Positions 10,065-18,658 are shown, counted from the first letter of the stretch. The stretch is DNA of 64,000 nucleotides from Paenibacillus sp. BJ-4 (GCF_020404765.1 NZ_JAIVEM010000014.1:1-64000); one strand, 5' to 3'. Program-made: numbers and translations. Notes: a model not told the origin generated them from the letters alone.

Positions 10065-10742
10065 GTGGACATAAGCTATGAAATTTACCAATTAAATACA
10101 CGTTCCTATCGTTTTTCAAACTTTATATACATCATCATTGATAAGACGACTAGAAATGCATTGATTGTTGACCCGGCATGGGAGCTGAATATAATAGTCG
10201 ACAAGTTAAATCAGTTGGATGCAGCTTTGCAGGGAATTCTTTTAACGCATTCGCACTATGACCATGTAAATTTGGTTGCTCCTTTAGAAGGGCTGTTTAA
10301 CCCTTATGTATACATGTCGAAAGCAGAGATCGACTATTATGGATTTAGGTGCAATAATTTACAGGCCATAAATGATCTGGACAAAATCAGCGTTGGAGAA
10401 ACAATGGTAACCTGCATGCATACTCCGGGGCATACGGCAGGTGGTGTGAGCTATCTCCTGCAGGACAGCATATTTACTGGAGATACAATTTTCATAGAGG
10501 GCTGCGGCATTTGTAATTCCTGGGGAGGCCTCCCGGAGCAAATGTTTGAGAGTATTCAGAGGGTTAAATCATCGGTATCTCCCCATGTGCGTGTTTATCC
10601 GGGACATTCTTACGGCAAAGCTCCTGGCCATACCCTGCAATACCTGATGAGAGAAAACATATATTTTCAAATAGACAATAAAGAAGATTTTATTAGATGG
10701 AGAATGAGAAAAAATCAAACTGGCCTTTTTGACTTTAAGTAA
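10065..10742 (+). CDS. pksB: PksB-like zinc-dependent hydrolase (metallo-beta-lactamase fold)
   Basis: This 225-residue protein has the metallo-beta-lactamase motif THSHYDH (residues 61-67, ligands H62, H64, D66, H67), then HTPGHTAGG, a TGDTIF motif and a late PGHSYG histidine, so both zinc sites look complete. Length and overall pattern match PksB/BaeB hydrolases found in trans-AT polyketide clusters of Bacillus, and related glyoxalase II enzymes. Such proteins are thought to cleave thioesters, for example to clear stalled acyl chains from carrier proteins. The start is GTG at 10065, following a GGTGGT ribosome site. It lies 15 bases after the flavoprotein gene, which suggests co-transcription. 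The symbol follows the Bacillus homologue; the exact substrate is not known. Confidence 0.85.
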   Translation: MDISYEIYQLNTRSYRFSNFIYIIIDKTTRNALIVDPAWELNIIVDKLNQLDAALQGILLTHSHYDHVNLVAPLEGLFNPYVYMSKAEIDYYGFRCNNLQAINDLDKISVGETMVTCMHTPGHTAGGVSYLLQDSIFTGDTIFIEGCGICNSWGGLPEQMFESIQRVKSSVSPHVRVYPGHSYGKAPGHTLQYLMRENIYFQIDNKEDFIRWRMRKNQTGLFDFK

Positions 10743-10863
10743 GAATACTCCAAATGTCCAGAAGGAACCGGCCGCGATGGTACCCTCGGCGCTTTTAAAC
10801 GGAAATATATATAATTCCAAAAATAGGTACAATAAAATAATGTAAAAAAAGGAAGGTGATTCG

Positions 10864-11088
10864 ATGGATGGCGGAACGAACAGAAATATAGCTTTTGAAC
10901 AGCATCATAAGAGCCGCGTCTCAATTCAATACGATTTGGAGGTCAAGGAATGGTGCCCGTTCTGTGGAGAAGTGATAAGGGGTTATATTAGCTGCGAGCA
11001 AGGGATCATCCAACGGGTTCATTTCCGGCCATGCGGGTGCACTCATTCGAGCGAGTTGTTCAAGCTTACGCCATTATTCGAGGGTTAG
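10864..11088 (+). CDS. small cysteine-rich protein, zinc-ribbon-like
   Basis: The 74-residue frame has a strong ribosome site (AAGGAAGGTG) seven bases before its ATG, which supports a real gene. It contains a CPFCG knuckle (C31, C34) and later C44, C57 and C59, which could form a zinc ribbon. No transmembrane segment or signal peptide is visible. I do not recognise the family. It stands alone between the polyketide tailoring genes and a decayed LysR gene that points toward it. It could be a conserved hypothetical of Paenibacillus or a remnant of the accessory region; no function is proposed. Confidence 0.6.
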   Translation: MDGGTNRNIAFEQHHKSRVSIQYDLEVKEWCPFCGEVIRGYISCEQGIIQRVHFRPCGCTHSSELFKLTPLFEG

Positions 11089-11123
11089 CCATGCAATGGC
11101 TAGGGACGCCCCGTTTCGTATGT

Positions 11124-12012
11124 TCAATACATAACAGCCCATTTACTGCTTGACTCCATGACAGCATGAATACACGACTCTAATATTCGCAGATTTTCTA
11201 CATCGCTCGCCCTAGGGTTACGCGGTTGAATCTGATAGCAAACCCGCTCAGGCGGGAGGGATTTCAGATGATAAATAAAGAATTCCCCTGTTTGTTCATA
11301 CCGGCGTGCCAGAGACATCGGAACAATCGCCCGTTTTTCAGGAATCCATGAATGTTTCTATTAGTGAAGCAGCATCTAAACGGATAGGCGGGTAATTTCT
11401 GTCCCCAATCCACCTGTCATACCATGCCCGAAAGGAAGGGTTCCACTCAAAAAACAGCTGATTTGACGTATCCAACTCGTGATCGGTTAAGGTGTTGTTT
11501 GCAACCGGTAGTTTTCCTCTGCTTATCACAATCATTCGTTCAGCAAGGAACTTCTTAACAAGCATATTAGGCATAGGCTGTTCCAAATTGGCAAAAGCAA
11601 TATCGATTTCACCGCGTTCCAACAATTGGTTTAGTTCCGTTGACTGCTGAGTGCGAATGCGTATCTCGATTTGTTTTGAATATTTGCTTAGTTCCTTGTA
11701 CATGGCAGGGAGGACGTAAGTTTGTATGCTATCTGCCGCTCCGATCGAAAGTGTCAAATTTTTGGTGCGGGTACGGATCTGGCTGGTCTCCTGAACAAGG
11801 GCCTCCCATCTTCTGGCCAGCAATAAAAATTCCTGCCCGCTGGAAGTTAACGATAATGTTCGGAGTCCCTCTTCCACGGTCGATTAAGTTCATCCCGACT
11901 TCCCGCTCCAGTTGAGCCAAACGGTGACTTAGGCTGGATTGGGAGATAAATAAGGAACTGGCGGCTTCAGTTAAACTACCGTGTCTTACTATAGAAAGAA
12001 AAGCTTCGATTC
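11124..12012 (-). pseudogene. LysR-type regulator, decayed (two frameshifts, start lost)
   Basis: Read on the minus strand from about 12012, a LysR helix-turn-helix is visible (SLTEAASSLFISQSSLSH, then AQLEREVGMNLIDRGRG). Near 11870 the frame shifts, and the protein continues as LRTLSLTSSGQEF and a substrate-binding domain with a typical DIAFANLE strand. Near 11346 a second shift occurs: the frame stops after ETFMDS, while the next frame continues IPEKRAIVPMSLARRY to a stop at 11124. The first few codons are missing because IS3 sequence begins at about 12012. Together the pieces cover nearly a full-length LysR protein, so this was an active regulator until recently. Sequencing error could explain one shift but not the lost start. 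Confidence 0.8.
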
Positions 12013-12195
12013 CTAACCCTGTACCGTTGGATGGCCGAGTACAAGAAAGATGGGCAGCAAGCCTTCCTGGGCAGCGGGCAACTGAAGTCGGAGGACAAAG
12101 CTATACGCGACCTGCAGAAACGAATCCGGGATCTGGAAGAGGAGAATGACATCTTAAAAAAGACGATGCACTTCTTCGCCAAAGACCGGCGCTGA
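12013..12195 (+). pseudogene. IS3 transposase OrfA, 5' truncated
   Basis: The frame begins inside the protein with TLYRWMAEYKKDGQQAF and ends with a leucine-zipper-like segment (LQKRIRDLEEENDILKKTM) and a TGA at 12193. This is the typical end of IS3-family OrfA, which binds the terminal repeats and provides the coiled coil for OrfA-OrfB contacts. The N-terminal helix-turn-helix is missing because the element was cut at the junction with the LysR relic. Confidence 0.8.
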
Positions 12196-12642
12196 TCTAT
12201 GCGTTTATCCACGTCACCGCTTCAAGTGCTGGATCTCGAAGATGTGCGGTACTTTTCAAGTATCACAAAGCGGCTACTATAAATGGACCGGGCGGAAACC
12301 GAGCCAGCGTGAGCAGCGCCGGCCTCCGAAAGACCAGGTCCTGCACCACTCCGACCGCGGCAGTCAATACGCTTCCCATGACTACCAGAATCGGTTCGCA
12401 CCTACAGCATTCAAGGAAGCATGAGCCGAAAGGGAAACTGCTACGACAATGCTTGTATTGAATCTTTTCACAGCGTCTTGAAAAAAGAGCTGATTTATCT
12501 GAACAAATTCAAGACACGCAAACAGGCAAGAAAGGCCATTTTTGAGTACATTACATGTTTTTACAATGGCAAGCGAATCCATTCCACGCTGGGATGTTTG
12601 TCGCCCAATGAGTTCGAACGTATGTACCGAAATGCTGCGTAA
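12192..12642 (+). pseudogene. IS3 transposase OrfB, internally deleted
   Basis: The first part (to about 12330) covers the start of OrfB with a VSQSGYYKW motif. It then jumps straight to the second catalytic Asp region (VLHHSDRGSQYAS), so a central piece with the first Asp is deleted. A frame change or stop near 12420 separates this from the last part, which has the SRKGNCYDNACIESFHS motif with the catalytic Glu and the normal C-terminus (HSTLGCLSPNEFE). The DDE enzyme is thus inactive. Confidence 0.85.
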
Positions 12643-12967
12643 TTTTCTCGATTCTATGTGTCTACTTTATTGACAGAGGTACAAGGTGTAAGGATGTGAT
12701 TGAGAAATTCAATGGAGCAGTATCGAATGCCTTCGCCGCAATTGAGTAAATCCTTTAAATCTGTCTGCAAGACCTTGAGGATATATGTTGCACCTTGTTC
12801 TGTTTTTTTTATACAGAATATACATTGGCGGAAATACTAACTGTATTATCGTGAATAATACGTATACAAGCCAATTTGCCTGTTAGAGGATTTGTCGATT
12901 TCTATGAGCCAATATGGATGCTGTTGAACAAATCCGTACTCTCTTATCATTTTTTATGAGACATAAT
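12643..12967. other. gene-free stretch between two IS relics
   Basis: No supported gene is present. A short plus-strand frame (about 12690-12752) reads KDVIEKFNGAVSNAFAAIE before a stop, with no start or ribosome site, and could be the tail of a gene destroyed by the IS3 event. An imperfectly spaced palindrome GTATTAT/ATAATAC lies near 12842-12860. The rest is AT-rich and featureless. Confidence 0.4.
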
Positions 12968-13885
12968 TCAAATAAAAATAAGAATTTTCAGTCTTTCATT
13001 TGGCAGCTTTCGTGATCCATCATAGCCCAGAGCAAATTGGTTTTCCGTTCCGATCTGCACATTGTATCCCGGCTTCAGTTGACCATTTCGCATGTGATCT
13101 TCCTTCATCCGCATAAACGTCGCGTCCGGGTCCGTTTTGCTGTAGCTGTTGCGCTCGCCTGCGGTCTGGATCTGATGTTCATACTTTTGGAGCCGAGGCA
13201 GCAAGTCCTTACGCAACTGGCGAACCGCTTTCTTAAGGTCTTGTTCTTGGTTTTTCTTGTAACTCCTCCTCCAGTTGCTGGACTGCCTGTTCCAGCCTCT
13301 CCGCCGGGAGGGCCGACGCTTCGTCGAGTTCGGGAAGGTCCGCTCCTTTGTGGGCGGCATTCTCTTGCTGTTCCGCTTCCTCGATGGCGGTGAACAGTGC
13401 TTTGACCTTCTCTTGAAGCTTGGCCTGGTGCTTCACAACAGCTTTTTTCCAGACGAAGTGTACCGATTGGCATTGGCTTCGAGCTTGGTGCCGTCCAGAA
13501 AGTAGTGCTCCAATGACACGTATTGTTCCTCCACAAGCAGTTCCAGGACCGCGGTAAAAATGTGCTCCAGGACGTCCTTCATCCGCTCGGAGCGAAAGCG
13601 GTTAATGGTACGAAAATCCGGCTGCTGCCGTGCGGCGAGCCACATGAACATGATATTTTCCCGAACCGCCTTGGAGATTTGACGGGAGGAGTAGATACGC
13701 TGGGTGTAGGCGTAAATGATGATTTTGGTGAACATTTTCGGATGATAGCTATGACGGCCGCCGCCAGGGTAAGCTGCGTCGAAGATGGAATCGCTGAGCT
13801 AATTCACGGCGTCGTTTACGATTCGCACGAGGTGATTTTCGGGGATCCCTGTTTCCAAATCCATTGGCAAAAAGAGTTGATCCAT
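12968..13885 (-). pseudogene. IS1182-family transposase, broken by an amber codon and frameshifts
   Basis: On the minus strand, starting at ATG 13885, the protein begins MDQLFLPMDLETGIPENH and reaches a TAG at 13801-13799, in place of a likely CAG codon, after which LSDSIFDAAYPGGGRHSYHP continues in frame. The DUF772-type N-terminal domain (SSRQISKAVRENIMFMWLAA, then FRTINRFR) and DGTKLEANANRYT follow. Frame changes occur near 13435 and 13240, and the reading ends at about 12970 after [20 protein letters not shown], so the C-terminal catalytic end is missing. This is an inactive copy of an IS1182-type element. The region near 14 kb has accumulated at least two dead insertion sequences. Confidence 0.85.
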
Positions 13886-13983
13886 GGTATATTGAATGTA
13901 CAAAGAAACTGTTCCTTTCGTAAAAGGTGGTTCGCACTTCCATTTTACCAAGAAACGGTTTCTTTTTGTTGTACATCTTTGAG

Positions 13984-14029
13984 AAAAGGGATGTCCCGTC
14001 ATTTTTATACTTATGGGACATCCCCTTTT
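13984..14029. repeat. stem-loop at the left end of the IS1182 relic
   Basis: An inverted repeat of about 14 bases (AAAAGGGATGTCCC at 13984-13997 and its complement at 14015-14029, one extra G) surrounds a 17-base loop. It lies about 100 bases upstream of the transposase start. Such hairpins near IS ends shield the transposase from outside transcription; it may also act as a bidirectional terminator because T and A runs flank it. Confidence 0.55.
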
Positions 14030-14110
14030 GATTTGTGTAACCTTTTAACACTGTGGTATGATAAGAACATATTTTAATGCGTTACCGCGTTTAAGCTTTG
14101 AGTTAAAATG

Positions 14111-14133
14111 AAAAAAGACGGGAAGACCCCGCC
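14111..14133 (-). terminator. rho-independent terminator of the rhodanese gene
   Basis: Read on the minus strand the sequence forms a GGCGGG/CCCGTC stem (one G-U pair) with a short loop followed by six T. It lies about 20 bases after the rhodanese stop codon. Confidence 0.65.
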
Positions 14134-14151
14134 TCTTTTATTTAGCAGCTT

Positions 14152-14457
14152 TTACTGCTCTTGTGACCATTGCAGCATGCCGCCGGTCATGTTGGTACAG
14201 CCTTCATAACCGAGCTGTTGCAAATATTCGCAGGCCCGTTCGCTGCGATAACCGCTCCGGCAAATAAAGATGATTTCACCGGTACGTTCAATTTCTTCAA
14301 GACGGCCCGGAAGCTGTCCGAGCGGAATGTGCTTGGCACCTTCAATCATGCCTTCCGCTACTTCTTCCGCCTCGCGAACGTCGATCAATTGCAGTTGTTC
14401 TCCTGCTTGTAGGCGTGCGCGAAGCTCAGAAGGTTCAATCAGGGCGATTTGCGTCAT
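14152..14457 (-). CDS. single-domain rhodanese-like sulfurtransferase
   Basis: The 101-residue protein is one rhodanese domain with the LIDVRE motif (24-29) and the active-site loop CRSGYR starting at the persulfide cysteine C66. Short proteins of this type are cytoplasmic and carry sulfane sulfur or help in thiol redox reactions. An AAGAGGTCC ribosome site precedes the ATG at 14457. It is transcribed alone, away from the EPSP synthase-like gene. It resembles the YtwF/PspE/GlpE size class; the biological acceptor is unknown. Confidence 0.9.
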   Translation of the reverse strand: MTQIALIEPSELRARLQAGEQLQLIDVREAEEVAEGMIEGAKHIPLGQLPGRLEEIERTGEIIFICRSGYRSERACEYLQQLGYEGCTNMTGGMLQWSQEQ

Positions 14458-14724
14458 GGCTGGACCTCTTTTCTGATGAAAAATTGTGTTGCTTATGTTA
14501 TTGAGGTGTGCGAAACATCACACTCTCTATGTATGATAGCGAAGCTATCTCTAAGCTGTCAATTAGGCTATACCTAAAAACAGGTGAAGACTATCAAGCT
14601 GCAGGATTAAACTGCGGCAGCTCTAGATGAATATTCTATATTTTTTTGGTGGAGAAATGAACGCTACAACCTGTATAATTAATGTAAACTAGGATGGTTT
14701 GAATCGAAAAGGAGCATGTACAAT

Positions 14725-16017
14725 ATGGATGTTATCGTTAGACCTACCCCTTCCTTGCAGGGAGAGATTGGGGCCTTGTCCTCCAAAAACTACACGACTC
14801 GTTATCTGCTTACAGCGGCACTAGCGGATGGAAAAAGCACTATTTACTATCCAGCCCATAGCGAAGACAGTGATGCTATGCGTCGTTGTATCGCTGATCT
14901 GGGTGCAGTGCTGGAAGAGGATGACGAAAAAATAGTTATTAAAGGCTTTGGCAGCCATCCTCGATCCGTGAAGGAATTAAATGTGGGGAATGCCGGAGCG
15001 GTGCTCCGTTTTTTGATGGGAATTGCATCCTTATGTCCGGATGTTACTTTCGTTAATACATATCCTGACTCATTGGGCAAACGACCGCATGACGATCTGA
15101 TCGATGCGTTAGGCCAATTGGGAGTGAGGGTGGAACATCGCGAAGGTAAGTTGCCGATTCGTATCCAGGGCGGTCAAGCTAAGGGCGGCAAAATTCAGGT
15201 GTCCGGTTCGGTTAGCTCACAATATTTGAGTGCCTTGCTATTCCTTACACCTCTACTAGAGGAAGACAGCGAAATTGAAGTGCTGCATGATTTGAAATCC
15301 AAGGTAGTTATCGGGCAAACGTTGGAGGTATTGCAAGAGGCCGGCATTGTCATTCATGCAAGCGATGATTACATGTCTTTCCGTGTTCCGGGGCGCCAAT
15401 CCTATCAGCCACGTACGTATACTGTGCAGGGAGATTATCCAGGAAGCGCGGCAGTGCTGGCCGCGGCTGCAGTAACGAATTCCGATGTCACCATCCATCG
15501 GCTAAAAGAGCAGAGCAGGCAGGGAGAACGTGCCATTGTAGATGTGCTGCGTATGATGGAAGTACCGTTAACACACGAGAATGATACCGTTATTGTGAAG
15601 GGGAATGGCCGATTGAAGGCCATCGAATTTGACGGTGATGCTGCGACAGACGCTGTACTTGCCATGGTGGCTGCGGCTGTATTTGCTGAAGGTACGTCTC
15701 GTTTTTATAATGTGGAAAATTTACGGTACAAGGAATGTGACCGTATCACCGATTATTTGAATGAGCTGAGTAAGGCTGGAGCTCGGGTAGAGGAACGTCA
15801 AGCGGAGATCATCGTCCATGGCAGACCAGAGGGTGTCGAAGGAGGCGTTGAAATTAACGCGCACTTTGATCACCGTGTTATTATGGCTTTGACGGTTGTA
15901 GGCTTACGTGCGCAAAAGCCGTTATTGATCAAGGATGCACATCATGTTGCCAAATCGTATCCACAGTATTTTGACCATCTGACGACGCTTGGTGCTTCAG
16001 TAGAATGGGTAAAATAA
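14725..16017 (+). CDS. aroA: divergent EPSP synthase-like enolpyruvyl transferase
   Basis: The 430-residue protein has the repeated fold of EPSP synthases (3-phosphoshikimate 1-carboxyvinyltransferase, shikimate pathway). Conserved residues include Lys21 and Arg26 in SSKNYTTR (normally DKSxSHR), VGNAGAVLRF (normally GNAGTTxR), SVSSQYLSALL, RYKECDRI and HFDHRVIMAL. Several normally fixed positions differ, so it is a divergent family member; it may be the main AroA or a paralogue with a changed substrate. An ATG at 14716 has its GGAG only one base away, whereas ATG 14725 has correct spacing, so 14725 is chosen. It is not in an aro operon; the next gene is a CoA-binding protein 33 bases on. Confidence 0.8.
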   Translation: MDVIVRPTPSLQGEIGALSSKNYTTRYLLTAALADGKSTIYYPAHSEDSDAMRRCIADLGAVLEEDDEKIVIKGFGSHPRSVKELNVGNAGAVLRFLMGIASLCPDVTFVNTYPDSLGKRPHDDLIDALGQLGVRVEHREGKLPIRIQGGQAKGGKIQVSGSVSSQYLSALLFLTPLLEEDSEIEVLHDLKSKVVIGQTLEVLQEAGIVIHASDDYMSFRVPGRQSYQPRTYTVQGDYPGSAAVLAAAAVTNSDVTIHRLKEQSRQGERAIVDVLRMMEVPLTHENDTVIVKGNGRLKAIEFDGDAATDAVLAMVAAAVFAEGTSRFYNVENLRYKECDRITDYLNELSKAGARVEERQAEIIVHGRPEGVEGGVEINAHFDHRVIMALTVVGLRAQKPLLIKDAHHVAKSYPQYFDHLTTLGASVEWVK

Positions 16018-16050
16018 AAGTAAGCTAAAATGCGAACAGGAGGGGACAGA

Positions 16051-16485
16051 ATGGCTTTTGAAAACCCGTCCAGGGAAGAAATTAAAACCATTTTGGAACA
16101 AGTAGGCAATATTGCGGTAGTTGGTTTGTCTGATAAATCAGACCGAACCTCATATATGGTTTCTTATGCGATGCAAAAGCGGGGATACCGGATTATTCCG
16201 GTTAATCCTGCCGCTGCAGGGCAAACAATTCTTGGGGAGACTTGCTATGCCAGTCTTGCTGAAGTACCCGAGCCCGTCGAATTGGTCAATGTATTCCGTC
16301 GCAGTGAATACTGTGCAGAGGTTGCACGTGAAGCCGTTGCGATTGGAGCCAAGGTTTTGTGGCTTCAACAAGGGATTATCAGCCAGGAAGCTGATGACAT
16401 TGCACAGGAGCATGGAATGACGGTCATTATGGATCGCTGCATTAAGGTAGAGGACTCAGTGACTCAGGCTGTACGTAAAGGATAA
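16051..16485 (+). CDS. CoA-binding domain protein (YccU/YneT type)
   Basis: This 144-residue protein is a single CoA_binding Rossmann domain with IAVVGLSDKSDRTSY near its N-terminus and a VLWLQQGI strand, as in the stand-alone CoA-binding proteins of E. coli YccU and B. subtilis YneT. Its function in the cell is not established. An upstream in-frame ATG (16030) lacks a ribosome site, while ATG 16051 follows AGGAGGGG at a good distance. It lies 33 bases after the EPSP synthase-like gene and ends just before a strong terminator, so the two probably form one operon. Confidence 0.85.
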   Translation: MAFENPSREEIKTILEQVGNIAVVGLSDKSDRTSYMVSYAMQKRGYRIIPVNPAAAGQTILGETCYASLAEVPEPVELVNVFRRSEYCAEVAREAVAIGAKVLWLQQGIISQEADDIAQEHGMTVIMDRCIKVEDSVTQAVRKG

Positions 16486-16496
16486 TCATAAAGATG

Positions 16497-16544
16497 CACC
16501 AAAAACCTTCGACCCTATGAAGCTGGGGAAGAAGGTTTTTGGTG
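16497..16544 (+). terminator. rho-independent terminator after the CoA-binding gene
   Basis: A 14-base stem (CACCAAAAACCTTC with its complement GAAGGTTTTTGGTG) encloses a 20-base loop, 11 bases after the stop codon. The stem includes its own A and T runs and could work in both directions. Confidence 0.7.
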
Positions 16545-16720
16545 TGAAATGAGAACTTAATACAGTATATTATACTGACAGGAATCCATATAATGTATGT
16601 ATGCATTGATTATGAATGATCTGGATGAATCATCAAATTAGTGATACCTGTTGTAGCAATAAAGATATTTTCACCTGTAGAAGCGTAAGTAAATATTTTT
16701 TGTCAGGCGGACTCATCGCT

Positions 16721-16749
16721 TTGACAAAAGTATTTATTCAGCTTACCAT
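16721..16749 (+). promoter_or_regulatory. candidate sigma-A promoter of the PTS operon
   Basis: TTGACA at 16721-16726 is followed after 17 bases by TACCAT at 16744-16749. It would start the transcript only a few bases before the ribosome site of the PTS permease, leaving a very short leader. No antiterminator-type RNA target was recognised in this gap. Confidence 0.45.
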
Positions 16750-16774
16750 CAGGGATAGAAGGGAGAGGAATGCC

Positions 16775-18658
16775 ATGAATTGGCTCGGATCCTTACAACA
16801 GCTTGGTCGTGCTGTCATGCTCCCGACGATGGTACTACCGGCAGCTGCTATATTGCTAAGTCTCGGCAGTCTTCCTTGGTCCGCGTGGGGATTCCCGATG
16901 GTGTCTGATATGGCTAATGCGGCGGGACACGGGATTTTTTATTTTTTGCCTTACCTGTTTGCGGTTGGTGTTGCACTTGGCATGTCGAATCAGGCAGGTC
17001 AGGCGGGACTGGCGGCGCTAGCTGGTATGGCTATATATGATCAGGTCACATTGAGATTTGGAAACGGACTCATTCAACCGGCGACGCTTATCGGTATTAT
17101 TTTGGGGGTCATTTCAGGTATCGCCTATAATCGTTTTAAAAGTATTAAGTTGCCCGAGGTGCTTCAGTTTTTTGGGGGTACCCGTTTTGTTTTGCTGCTC
17201 ATTGGCTTGTTCTCCGCTGTGTTTGCAGGACTTATGCTGGTTGTAGCTCCGTTTATTCAGAGGGGACTACAATTTATAGCAGGTCTGGAATCGAGCTTGG
17301 GTGGCTTTGGACTGTTTATTTACGGTATTCTGTACCGGCTGCTGGCGGCCTTTGGTCTTCACCATCTGCTCAATAATATATTTTGGTTTCAACTGGGTAC
17401 ATACAAAACGCCGTCAGGTAACGTCGTGCAGGGAGATTTGCCCCGATTTTTTGCCGGTGATCCGACAGCGGGCTATTTTATGTCCGGGTTGTTCCCAATT
17501 ATGATGTTTGCGATCCCTGCCATTGCGCTGGCGATCATTCAGGAAGCGCGTGAAGATTTGAAGCCAAAGGTGCAAAAAACGTTTTTGACGGCTGCGCTTG
17601 TCTGCTTTTTTACCGGAGTATCGGAACAGATCGAGTTTGCCTTTTTGTTTGCAGCTCCTTATTTGTTCCTCGTTCATGCGGTCATGTCTGGGCTGGCTAT
17701 GTGGCTTACCTTTGAACTGGATATTCATCACGGATTTTCCTATTCGGCGGGTTTTATAGATTATGTGCTTAATTTTCATCTATCACATAACGCCTGGTTG
17801 CTGATTCCGGTGGGAGTGGCGTATGGCCTTGTATATTATGTACTGTTTCGGTGGGCCATCCGGCGGTTCCGCATTCCAACTCCTGGCCGTGAGGAAGGTT
17901 CGGTTTTGGAGGATTGGGCCGGCAATATTCCTTACAGTGCTCCGCTTATTTTGGAAGCGCTCGGCGGGAAGGAAAATATTGTGCAGGTGGAGGCCTGCAT
18001 TACACGTTTGCGGCTGACTGTCCACAATGACAGGCTGATTGATACCGGAGCGATGAAGGCTTTGGGATCGGCCGGGCTTATCAATCTGGGCGGGGGAAAC
18101 TTGCAGGTCGTTTTTGGAACGTATTCAGAGCTGATTCGTGAGGAAATTGCGAAGTTGATGGAGCGTGATCTCCCTCAAATTTTGTTCAATGCTCCTGTAC
18201 ATGGAAAAATGCTGCCGATTCATGAAGTGCCTGACAAAATTTTTGCGACTAAGCTGGTCGGAGACGGTGTTGCTTTTGTTCCTGAACGCGGTGAACTTGT
18301 GTCACCGGTGTATGGTACTGTGATGCACCTATATCCGACGATGCACGCTTTAGGCATCTCTACACGAGAGGGACTTGAGGTTCTGCTTCACATCGGGATT
18401 GATACTTCACAGCTAAAAGGGAATTTTACTGCTATGGTAGAAGCAGGCGATACGGTGGAACCGGGACAATTGCTGATCAAATTTGATTTGCAGGCGCTGC
18501 GAGAGCAAGCTCCATCACTGGTGACTCCTATGGTCATCACGAATCCGGATCGCGTCAAGTCATGGAGCTTTGCTCCGTTTAAAACAGTGAAAAAAGGTCA
18601 GGCCTCGGTAATGTCCGTTGTGCTGCATGACAGGAATGTTGGAGGGGTAGAAACATGA
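16775..18658 (+). CDS. PTS glucose/N-acetylglucosamine-type permease, IIC-IIB-IIA
   Basis: The 627-residue protein imports and phosphorylates a hexose. The membrane IIC domain occupies about residues 1-370, with an opening QQLGRAVMLP and an FFGGTRFV segment reminiscent of NagE. The IIB domain has phospho-Cys408 (EACITRLR) and GLINLGGGN. The IIA domain has active His539 (VLLHIGIDT) and supporting His524. All phosphorylation sites are intact. The frame is open further upstream to 16616, but ATG 16775 is the first with a ribosome site (GGGAGAGG). The stop overlaps the start of the enzyme I gene by four bases (ATGA), implying translational coupling. The NagE-like character favours N-acetylglucosamine, but glucose cannot be excluded. 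Confidence 0.88.
   Translation: MNWLGSLQQLGRAVMLPTMVLPAAAILLSLGSLPWSAWGFPMVSDMANAAGHGIFYFLPYLFAVGVALGMSNQAGQAGLAALAGMAIYDQVTLRFGNGLIQPATLIGIILGVISGIAYNRFKSIKLPEVLQFFGGTRFVLLLIGLFSAVFAGLMLVVAPFIQRGLQFIAGLESSLGGFGLFIYGILYRLLAAFGLHHLLNNIFWFQLGTYKTPSGNVVQGDLPRFFAGDPTAGYFMSGLFPIMMFAIPAIALAIIQEAREDLKPKVQKTFLTAALVCFFTGVSEQIEFAFLFAAPYLFLVHAVMSGLAMWLTFELDIHHGFSYSAGFIDYVLNFHLSHNAWLLIPVGVAYGLVYYVLFRWAIRRFRIPTPGREEGSVLEDWAGNIPYSAPLILEALGGKENIVQVEACITRLRLTVHNDRLIDTGAMKALGSAGLINLGGGNLQVVFGTYSELIREEIAKLMERDLPQILFNAPVHGKMLPIHEVPDKIFATKLVGDGVAFVPERGELVSPVYGTVMHLYPTMHALGISTREGLEVLLHIGIDTSQLKGNFTAMVEAGDTVEPGQLLIKFDLQALREQAPSLVTPMVITNPDRVKSWSFAPFKTVKKGQASVMSVVLHDRNVGGVET

Larger units (their letters stand above)
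12008..12660 (+). mobile_element. IS3-family insertion sequence, truncated and internally deleted
   Basis: Plus-strand remains of both IS3 genes are present: the C-terminal half of OrfA and the two ends of OrfB. The left end of the element is missing; OrfA sequence joins directly to the decayed LysR gene near 12010. On the right, after the OrfB stop, a segment containing TGTCTACTTTATTGACA (about 12658-12675) may be part of the right terminal repeat. No matching left repeat is seen, so the copy cannot move by itself. Confidence 0.8.

Noticed and set aside
11086-11102. TAGCCAT/ATGGCTA hairpin after the small cysteine-rich gene
   Set aside because: No T run follows on either strand, so it was not called a terminator.
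12690-12752. Short tail reading KDVIEKFNGAVSNAFAAIE
   Set aside because: It has no start or ribosome site and is too short to assign; kept only as a possible gene remnant.
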